The notes beneath the pieces were generated by a model. It was not told the DNA's origin, ran no database searches, and saw only the letters and a list, made by a program, of their open reading frames with translations. Below, one piece after another: positions 36,535 to 44,384 of a DNA stretch of 64,000 nt. A program made the position numbers and the translations under genes. Source of the DNA: Prorocentrum cordatum. Its lineage: Eukaryota > Sar > Dinophyceae > Prorocentrales > Prorocentraceae. Numbering within the stretch: position 1 is the stretch's first letter; every line of letters starts with the position of its first letter. The stretch lies in assembly GCA_963575745.1 (NCBI GenBank), contig CAUYUJ010015518.1:263861-327860 (forward strand). Reading direction: 5' to 3'.

Positions 36535-37925
36535 CACAGCCTCAGCCTCAGCCTGCCTCAGCCTCAGCCTGCCTCAGCCTCAGCCTCAGCCTGCTTCAGC
36601 CTCAGCATCAGTCTGCCTTCAGCCTCGGCCTCAGCCTCAGCCTGCCTCAGCCTCAGCCTGCATCAGCCTCAGCCTCAGCCTCAGCCTGCCTCAGCATCAG
36701 CCTGCCTCAGCCTCATCCTCAGCCTGCCTCAGCCTCAGCCTCAGTCCTGCTTCAGCCTCAGCCTCAGTCTGCCGTCGGCCTCGGCCTCAGCCTCAGCCTG
36801 CCTCAGCCTCAGCCTGCATCAGCCTCAGCCTCAGCCTCAGCCTGCCTCAGCCTCAGCCTGCATCAGCCTCAGCCTGAGCCTGCCTCAGCCTCAGCCTCAG
36901 CCTGCTTCAGCCTCAGCCTCAGTCTGCCTGCAGCCTCGGCCTCAGCCTCAGCCTGCCTCAGCCTGAGCCTGCCTCAGCCTCAGCCTCAGCCTCAGCCTGC
37001 CTCAGCCTCAGCCTGCCTCAGCCTCAGCCTCAGCCTGCCTCTGCCTCAGCCTGCTTCAGCCTCAGCCTCAGTCTGCCTTCAGCCTCGGCCTCAGCCTCAG
37101 CCTGCCTCAGCCTCAGCCTGCATCAGCCTCAGCCTCAGCCTCAGCCTGCCTCAGCATCAGCCTGCCTCAGCCTCAGCCTCAGCCTGCCTCAGCCTCAGCC
37201 TCAGCCTGCTTCAGCCTCAGCATCAATCTGCCTTCAGCCTCGGCCTCAGCCTCCGCCTGCCTCAGCCTCAGCCTGCATGAGCCTCAGCCTCAGCCTCAGC
37301 CTGCCTCAGCATCAGCCTGCCTCAGCCTCAGCCTCAGCCTGCCTCAGCCTCAGCCTCAGCCTCAGCCTGCTTCAGCATCAGCCTCAGTCTGCCTTCAGCC
37401 TCGGCCTCAGCCTCAGCCTGCCTCAGCCTCAGCCTGCATCAGCCTCAGCCTCACCCTCAGCCTGCCTCAGCATCAGCCTGCCTCAGCCTCAGCCTCAGCC
37501 TGCCTCAGCCTCAGCCTCAGCCTGCCTCAGCCTCAGCCTCAGTCTGCCTCCAGCCTCGGCCTCAGCCTCAGCCTGCCTCAGCCTCAGCCTGCCTCAGCCT
37601 CAGCATCAGCCGCATGCCTGCCCAGCATCAGCCTGCCTCAGCCTCACCTCAGCCTGCCCTCAGCCTCAGCCAATCACCTGCTTCAGCCCTCAGCCTCATC
37701 TGCCTTCAGCCTCGTGCCGCAGCCGTCCGCCTGCCTCAGAGCCTCAGCCTCACCTGCTTCAGCCTCAGCCTCACCCTCAGCCTGCCCTCAGCATCAGCCT
37801 GCCTCAGCCTGAGCTCAGCTGCCTACACAGCTCAGCCTCATCCTTCTTTCTCCCTCAGCCTCCATCCTGCCTTTTCAGCCTCGGCCTCGCTCAGCAACAC
37901 ACACAGACATCAGCCTGCCTCAGCA
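36535..37925. repeat. CAGCCT hexamer satellite, unit 3
   Basis: About 1.4 kb, clearly eroded from about 37,600 onward (extra bases, TCACC, CCTTCTTTC). The right end has lost the regular period. Confidence 0.95.
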
Positions 37926-38280
37926 TTCAACATGTGGCCCGGGAATGGAGTTCTGGGAACTCGAAGAACACGAAGTGGCCTACAGTTGGCTCCGGGCATT
38001 CAAAATGTGGCCCGGGAATGGAGTTCTGGGAACTCGAAGAGCACGAAGTGGCCTACAGTGGGCTCCGGGCATTCAAAATGTGGCCCGGGAATGGAGTTCT
38101 GGGGACTCGAAGACCACGAAGTGGCCTACAGTTTGCTCCGGGCATTCAAAATGTGGCCCGGGAATGGAGTTCTGGGAAATCGAAGAGCACGAAGTGGCTT
38201 ACAGGTCACCCCGCTCCCGGGCGATTCAGAATGTGAGCCGGAATGGAGTTCTGGACTCCAAGACCACGATGGTGTAACTG

Positions 38281-38308
38281 ATTTTTTTTTTTTTTTTTTT
38301 TTTTTTTT

Positions 38309-38342
<34 letters not shown>

Positions 38343-38356
38343 TTTTTTATTTTTTT

Positions 38357-38407
<51 letters not shown>

Positions 38408-38436
38408 TTTTATTTTTTTTTTTTTTGTTTATTTTT

Positions 38437-38476
<40 letters not shown>
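38281..38476. repeat. T-rich tract unique to unit 3
   Basis: About 195 nt of T with single G, A or TTAT interruptions, inserted after GTGTAACTGA. In units 1 and 2 the site reads GTTGGTT(T)AAAAAAAG. Could be an expanded homopolymer or a sequencing/assembly artefact. Confidence 0.8.
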
Positions 38477-38477
<1 letters not shown>

Positions 38478-39665
38478 TGGCCAAATTTTTAAAAAACTCC
38501 CCGGCACCCTCCCCCGGATCGCGCCCAGACCACCCTGGGGCGTCATGATGCTCTCTTCTGACCCTACTAGAAACCTATCAGTCTTCGCTGTTAGGTAATA
38601 TTCGTTTTTCTTTGCGACATGCTTTTTTTTTTGCCTTTGGAGGGCCTTCTCAGCGGCCTCTTGGACAGTCGTGGGGGGGTCATTTTGGGCCTTTTGTGGC
38701 CCATCTGGGACCCCATTTCGGCTGTCCCAAGCCCCTCTTGGCATGTCATGGGTAGCTGAGCCGTCTTGGGGCCCTCATGGAGCCCGCTCCGACCATGTAG
38801 GGATCCTCCAGTGGCTCTCTCGGGCCCCCTGGGGACTCTCTCGGGCTGTTTTGGAGGAGCCCACTTGGGGGCCTCGTGGACCGCGATTTGGGGAGCATTT
38901 GGGGCCGACGTGGTCGCCGATGGAACACAAGAAGCGAATATCATAGAAATGTGTATTATTTCCATGGGGAATGCTCGTTTCTTGCACCAGGGAGCCTTCT
39001 CAGCGGCCTCCTGGACCGTCTTCAGGGAGTCCTGGTAGGTTGTTTTTGGACCCTCTGGGAGCCCAGTTCGGCCGTTCCGGGTCACTCTTCGCCCGTCATG
39101 GAGACCTCAGCCCGTCTTGGGGCCCTCCTGGGGCCCTCTCCGACCACGTGGGAATCCTCCGGTTGCCCCCTCGGGGTTCCTGGGGGCTCTCTTGGGCCGT
39201 GTTGGCTCTCTTGTGCTGCTTGAAGCTCTCTCCGGGCCGTCTGGGGGCCTTCTTGGGGGCCTCTGGAGCTGTCTGGGGCTCATTTTGGGAGCCTCCGGGG
39301 CCGTCGCGGCCGCTGGTAGGATTGAAAAGCAAATATCCAATAATTATGCGTCTTTCCATAGGAAATGCTTGATTTTTGCCCTCGGAGAGCCTTCTCGGCG
39401 ACCTCTTGGACCGTCTTGAGTGCCTTTGTGGCTGTCTAGGAGCAGCCTTGGGCTGTCTTCGAGCGCTCGTGGCCCGTCCGGAAGCCATCTCAGTGCGCTC
39501 TTCAGCCACCTTCCAGACAACCTGGGGCGCTTTTAGCGCCTCTTGGGCCAGCTGGGGAGCCTGGGGGGGTCTGGGGCCCCTTCTGAACGGAGCCCTCAAG
39601 GCCCCCCCGGCCCCCCATACGAACCAGAGGCAGCAGTTCTGGGCCCTCCCCCGGCCTACTCCGAT

Positions 39666-39676
39666 ATCTCTTTATT

Positions 39677-39709
<33 letters not shown>

Positions 39710-39716
39710 TTACACT

Positions 39717-39748
<32 letters not shown>

Positions 39749-39760
39749 GGTTCTCGTTTG
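39666..39760. repeat. TA/TG microsatellite at array end
   Basis: TATATA then GTGTGTGTGG; replaces the long AT tract seen between units. Confidence 0.85.
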
Positions 39761-39800
39761 TTTTGTTAATCCAGAAACCGCATTAAAGTGATCATTGAGG

Positions 39801-39910
39801 CCCTCTGTGACAGAGGGGGTGTTTTTCGGAGGCCCTCTGTGACAGAGGGGGTGCGTTCGGAGGCCCTCTGTGACAGAGGGGGTGCGTTCGGAGGCTCTCT
39901 GCGACAGAGT
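39801..39910. repeat. CCCTCTG-TGA-CAGAGGG hairpin array (four copies)
   Basis: Perfect 7-bp arms around TGA at 39,801-39,817, 39,833-39,849 and 39,864-39,880, then a decayed copy at 39,895-39,910; period 31-32 bp with spacer GGTGCGTTCGGAGG. The same hairpin recurs at 51,849-52,061. Confidence 0.9.
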
Positions 39911-40594
39911 TGCTCGTCATCCCGTTCCTCGTCATCCTGCTTCTTGATTTCGGATATGTCATGATACCACTGCGCTCATCATCTTTGCGTCTGTGATCCT
40001 CGTCGTGTTTTTCCATGCGTCCTTTTCACAATTTCCACCACATTATCCTCCGTTGCCGTTCTGGCCCGCCATCTACCTCGTCACTCTCCTTCGTCTGCAT
40101 GTCCTTATTCTTTTCCGCTCTTTTTTCGCCTCCCCTCTGGTTCGATTTCCGCTCTTCGTCCACTTCGTTCATTCGTTTCCAACCCCCCTTCCTTTCAAGT
40201 TCTCCGCCGTCCAATCACGTCGCGTCGTCCGTCGCCGCTATGCTCAAACCATCCCGCGCCCGTGGGATCGCCCGCGAGCACCGGTGCAGCTGGGCCCGTC
40301 GCGGCCTAACGCGCGCCTGCGCCATCGTCTTGCAATGGGCGATGCAGGCGGATACACATGGGATGGCGCGGGAGGATGGTGGGATAGCCGCAGCAGCGGC
40401 TGGCGTGGCTGGGAGGACGGCCAGATTGGTCAGCGAGGGGTTGGAGAGACTGGCGACAAGACGGGCACGCGCCAACGGAGGACGCCAAATGGCGCGATGG
40501 CCCTGCCGCCGCAGCAGCGGCGGCGGTCTCGTCTCAACGGCCGTCTCGCTTCGCCGCGCTTAGCGTTGTGAGCCCCCGCGCCCCTGGTCTCGGC
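39911..40594. other. Spacer, no gene recognised
   Basis: CT-rich then mixed sequence. Holds two AGCA hairpins (40,386-40,401 and 40,505-40,524, the latter with 8-bp GCCGCCGC/GCGGCGGC arms). Probably promoter/5' region of the following gene. Confidence 0.4.
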
Positions 40595-41479
40595 ATGCCC
40601 GAATTCGATAATTTCGTGAGGGCTGCCCTCCGAAACTCACCAGAACCTGGGAACACAGTTTCAGGAGAGGGGTCGGGATCCCGAGCCGCGCCTGCGGCGC
40701 AGGAGCCCCGCGCCACCGCAGCGGCGGCGGCGCGCGGGCCCCAGGATTTTGAGAAGTTTGATGTTAATTATTTTTTGAGTTATGAAGAGAGGCTCGGCAC
40801 TTCGTTTAAGCAACACAATCAAGCGTTGAAATGGTGGCGCCATCTGAATGAAGACCCAACTGCCCCGTTCGAGTCAGAAGCCAAGTGGTTTGACAATGCG
40901 GAGCCCACCATGGTCGCTGTTTGCGACCACGGTGCGAGGACGAGCTTTGGTTTCAAAAGCGACGAGGAAGTCCCTTGGCGGTGGCAAGAGATGGTGGCGA
41001 CGCTCAGGGAGGAAGATATCAGGGAGGTCGTGGAGGGGCCCCGCAGCAGCGGGGCTCTGATCGGCTGTTCCCTCGAAGTCCGGCCAAACAGCTACGACCA
41101 CATGCGTCAGAGTATTGTGCGCGCGCGACAGTTCGCGGGGCAGCGGGTGAAAGTGAAGCTGCCGACGTGGGATTTCGTGTTGCACCGCGACGACGGGACA
41201 GGCGTCCGTTTACACCCGCACTGGGGCGACAGGAAGGTCGAAGCTCTGCCCCTCGTCCCCCGCGCGGACACGGTGAGGCCACCAACCGCGGGTTTGGGCG
41301 GGAGCGACGGGTCAGGAACTTTTCGCTGGTACAAGGACCTCGGTGTGGAGCGTAAGGTCAAGTTCGACGCCGCCAGAGAGAAGGGGGGGCCGACGCCCTC
41401 TCAGGGGCCCCGCAGCAGCGGGGCCGCGGCGTCCAGCACCAGGCCCTCGGCGTCCGCAGCAGCGGGTGGCAAACAGTAG
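40595..41479 (+). CDS. Uncharacterised protein (about 294 aa)
   Basis: Start chosen at the first ATG (MPEFDNFVRAALRNSPEPG); stop TAG at 41,477. The first 55 residues are Ala/Arg/Pro rich. A more ordered segment from about residue 58 (DFEKFDVNYFLSYEERLG) to 235 holds many Trp/Phe residues (WWRHLNED, WRWQEMVATLREED). The C-terminus is again low-complexity (GPRSSGAAASS). Two AGCA hairpins lie in frame and read as GPRSSG (41,038 and 41,406), one between ordered segments and one near the end. I recognise no family. An aligned, aromatic-rich core argues that it is or was a real protein. Confidence 0.6.
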   Translation: MPEFDNFVRAALRNSPEPGNTVSGEGSGSRAAPAAQEPRATAAAAARGPQDFEKFDVNYFLSYEERLGTSFKQHNQALKWWRHLNEDPTAPFESEAKWFDNAEPTMVAVCDHGARTSFGFKSDEEVPWRWQEMVATLREEDIREVVEGPRSSGALIGCSLEVRPNSYDHMRQSIVRARQFAGQRVKVKLPTWDFVLHRDDGTGVRLHPHWGDRKVEALPLVPRADTVRPPTAGLGGSDGSGTFRWYKDLGVERKVKFDAAREKGGPTPSQGPRSSGAAASSTRPSASAAAGGKQ

Positions 41480-42480
41480 TTTTGGGACCGAATAACTCCC
41501 CAGACGATTTGGTTGCGGAGTAGATGGCTCCGCAGCAGCAGCGGGGCTCGAATGAAGGGCGCGTTGCATTTCTGCAGGGGCGCGCGCGTCGGCCGCCGAG
41601 ATCGGGGGCGCTCGTGCAGGCGCCGTGGCGCGATCTTCGTTAAGAAGTCTTCCCTCTCCTCCCTGTCCCCCCATCCCGCCGCCCTCAACGTCGGCTCCTC
41701 GCCGCCCGTTCCTCGTCGCTCCACGCCTGTTCGTTCTCCTCCAATTTCCTCTCCCGCTTCCTCGTTCTCTCCTTCCCATTTTTCCCTCCATCCCATTGCA
41801 TCCCTGGCGCCCCAGCGAAGTTCGCAGTTCGAAGTTTGAAGTTCGGAGTTCGAAGGTTGCAGTTTGAATTTCGAAGCTTCGCACTTCGAGGTTCGATCTT
41901 CGAACCTTCGTCATCTCGTCGTCGTAATCGTCGTCCTCGTTCGTCGTCGTCGTTCCTCGTCGGCGTCGATTGTCGTTGTCGTCGTCGCTCGTTGTCGTCG
42001 TCGCCGTCGTCGTCGTGGTCGGCGTCGTCGTCGTCGGTCGTTGTCGTCGCTAGTCGTCGTCGCTGGTCGCCGTCGTGGTCATCGTCCTCGTCGTCGTCGT
42101 CGTGGTCGTCGTCGCCCTCGTTGTCGCCGTCGTGGTCATCGTCGTCGTCGTTGTCGTGAAACGCCCCACGTAGGAGGAGCAGAGAAGGGAGTAAGGAGAA
42201 ATGAGCGCGGTGGAGGGAGGAGGGAGGACTGAACAGGAAGAGGAGGGAGCAGATGGAGGTAGAAGGGATGAGGTAGTTCAGAAGTGGGAGCAGCAGACTG
42301 GCGCAACGGGAAAAGCCATGTGAGTGCAGGGAGGGATGGAAATGCGATAAAGTGAAGCCGCAGCCGTTGCAGGTCTGCCTCCCGCCGCGCCCGCCCGCCT
42401 CCGCGACTGGAGCCGCGCAGGGGCCTCTGCCGAAGTCTCCGCAGCAGCGGGGACTGCCAGAGGAGGCCCCTTCGCGGTTT
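41480..42480. repeat. Spacer module, copy A (duplicated at 43,318-44,375)
   Basis: Order: GTTTTGGGACCGAATAACTC just after the stop codon, an AGCA-type hairpin (loop expanded to AGCAGCA, 41,526), CT-rich DNA, a GTTCGAAGTT-type repeat (41,818-41,910), a CGTCGT repeat (41,925-42,165), then GGGAGGGATGG...CGATAAAGTGAA and a hairpin at 42,435 immediately before the next gene. No coding capacity recognised; likely 3' flank plus promoter region. Confidence 0.8.
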
Positions 42481-42490
42481 TTGCGCCGCT

Positions 42491-42790
42491 ATGGCGAGCA
42501 TCGCGGGCAAGTACGACGTCGATGACTTCGAGTTCATCACGACGGAGGGCAGTGTTTGGCACTGGGCGACCATGGTGGTGCGGTTTCTCCAGTGGCGCAA
42601 TCGCTGCCGCCATGCACGCGCCGTTGGAGTGAAGGGCCAGATGCTCGTCGACCAGGCGCGGCAGATGATGGGGGAGGCGCGCCGTGCCGAGGAGAAGGGC
42701 AAGATGATGCTTGAGATGTCGAAGAAGACGGTGAAGGACATCCCAGGCAATATTCGGTACTTTTGCCGCCAGCCGCACCAGGAGAGGTGA
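42491..42790 (+). CDS. Small uncharacterised protein (99 aa)
   Basis: ATG at 42,491, stop TGA at 42,788. MASIAGKYDVDDFEFITTEG is followed by WHWATMVVRFLQWRN, then a strongly helical segment (QMLVDQARQMMGEARRAEE, KMMLEMSKKTVKD) likely to form an amphipathic helix or coiled coil. No hairpin inside, although one lies about 37 nt upstream. It may be a first exon continuing beyond 42,790 (GAGAGGTGAGCGG could be a GT donor at about 42,786). Family not recognised. Confidence 0.5.
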   Translation: MASIAGKYDVDDFEFITTEGSVWHWATMVVRFLQWRNRCRHARAVGVKGQMLVDQARQMMGEARRAEEKGKMMLEMSKKTVKDIPGNIRYFCRQPHQER

Positions 42791-43217
42791 GCGGCGATCG
42801 GAGCTGGGCCGATAGAGGAGGATGAGGAGGAAGAGGAGGGGGGATGAGGAGAGGAGGAGGAGGGGGATGAGGAGTTGGAGGCAGCACGCGCACCCGCACT
42901 AAGAGCCGCCAGCCGCGCCCGTCTCCGAGCATGAAACCCGAGCTTGGCTGGAAGGGGGGAGGGCGGTAGCAGAAACAGCGCAGGACAGGGATGGGAGAGG
43001 TCACGCATCCGCCGCATTAGCGGCGGTGGTACGACAGTTCTCATGGCGGCGCGGCGGTCGCTGAGAAATGGAGCACGTGCGTGGGCCTGCGTGCGCTTAA
43101 TTATGAGTGGCTCTCGTCCCCTCCCCTCCTCTTCCTCCATGAGATCTCTCTCCTGGTGCATATCCCCTGCCAGTGCTCGTCCTGCTCTTCTATTCGCCCC
43201 CCTCGTCCGTTCCTGCC
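42791..43217. repeat. Spacer with segment repeated at 51,435-51,665
   Basis: GGA-rich tract, then about 240 bp (42,955-43,195) homologous to 51,435-51,665: GGGATGGGAGAGGTCACGCA, a hairpin with loop ATTA (43,009-43,026; the other copy has AGTA with a mismatch), GGCGGCGCGGCGG, and CATGAGATCTCTCTCCTGG. No gene recognised. Confidence 0.7.
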
Positions 43218-43317
43218 ACCAGCCACATGGGGCGTTCTCAATCAACACCCCATTGAGTGTCCCCAGGTGAAGGTTGCCCTTGTCATGAGGGCGGACTCGC
43301 AAGAGCCGAGTGGCTGA
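43218..43317 (+). pseudogene. Exon fragment related to the gene at 48,824
   Basis: TWGVLNQHPIECPQVKVALV followed by MRADSQEPSG and a stop. It matches TWSVLNQLPIDCPHVKVALV-MRAYSQEPR of the gene at 48,824 (49,789-49,884), about 90 nt with roughly 83 per cent identity by eye. It starts near CACCAGCCAC in both. The intron donor found in the other copy (CCGAG|GTGCGG) is replaced here by CCGAGTGGCTGA, which ends the frame. Probably a duplicated, broken exon. Confidence 0.7.
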
Positions 43318-44384
43318 AGAACTAGTAGTTTGGGGTCCGAACAGCTCCCCAGACGATTTGGTTGTGGAGTAGGTGGCTCCGCAGCAGCGGGGCTCGAATG
43401 AAGGGCGCGTTGCATTTCTGCAGGGGCGCGCGCGTCGGCCGCCGAGGTCGGGGGCGCGCGCGCAGGCGCCGTGGCGCGATTTTCGTTTTGAAGTCTCCCC
43501 TCTCCTCCCTGTCCCCCCACCCCGCCGCCCTCGACGTCGGCTCCTCGCCGCCCGTTCCTCGTCGCTCCACGCCTGTTCGTTCTCCTCCAACTTCCTCTCC
43601 CGCTTCCTCGCTTTTCCTTCCCATTTTCCCTCCCTCCCAGTCCATCCCTGGCACCCCAGCGACGTTCGCAGTTAGAAGCTGGAAGTTCGGAGTTCGAAGA
43701 TCGAAGTTTGAATTTCGAAGCTTCGCACTTCGAGGTTCGATCTTCGATCCTTCGCCATCTCGTCGTCGTAATCGTCGTCCTCGTTCGTCGTCGTCGTTCC
43801 TCGTCGGCGTCGGTTGTCGTCGTCGTCGTCGCTCGTTGTCGTCCTCGCCGTCGTCGTCGTGGTCGGCGTCGTCGTCGTCGATCGTCGTCGTCGCTAGACG
43901 TCGTCGCTGGTAGCCGTCGTGGTCATCGTCCTCGTCGTCGTCGTCGTGGTCGTCGTTGCCCTCGTTGTCGCCGTCGTGGTCATCGTTCTCGTCGGCGTCG
44001 TCGTCGTCGTCGTTGTCGTGAAACGCCCCACGTAGGAGCAGAGAAGGGAGCAAGGAGAAATGAGCGCGGTGGAGGGAGGAGGGAGGACTGAACAGGAAGA
44101 GGAGGGAGCAGGCAGAGGTAGAAGGGATGAGGTAGTTCACAAGTGGGAGCAGCAGAGTGGCGCAAGGGGAAAAGTCATTTGAGCGCAGGGAGGGATGGCA
44201 TTGCGATAAAGTGAATCCGCAGCCGTTGCAGGTCTGCCCCCCGCCGCGCCCGCCCGCCTCCGCGACGGGGGCGGCCCGGGGCGTGGAGCAGCCTGGCGCG
44301 ACTGGAGCCGCGCAGGAACCTCTGCCGAAGTCTCCGCAGCAGCGGGGGCTGCCAGAGGAGGCCCCTGATGCAGTTCCGCATGGA
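43318..44384. repeat. Spacer module, copy B
   Basis: Direct repeat of the 41,480-42,480 module, same order. The hairpin at 43,376 has the normal 4-nt loop (7 nt in copy A), and the hairpin at 44,330 matches 42,435. Ends shortly before the next start codon, with an inserted GGGGCGGCCCGGGGCGTGGA segment near 44,267. Confidence 0.8.

Larger units (their letters stand above)
26441..39770. repeat. Tandem 13-kb macro-repeat, unit 3 (array end)
   Basis: Third and last unit. It has private changes: a 26-nt hairpin missing at about 30,654, a longer and more eroded CAGCCT block (36,535-37,925), and a roughly 195-bp T-rich insertion at 38,281-38,476. The array stops at a TA/TG microsatellite (39,680-39,750). 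What follows is not LHC sequence but unrelated unique DNA beginning with small hairpin repeats. Confidence 0.93.

Noticed and set aside
38282-38480. Phe-rich membrane protein across the T tract
   Set aside because: Poly-T translation only.
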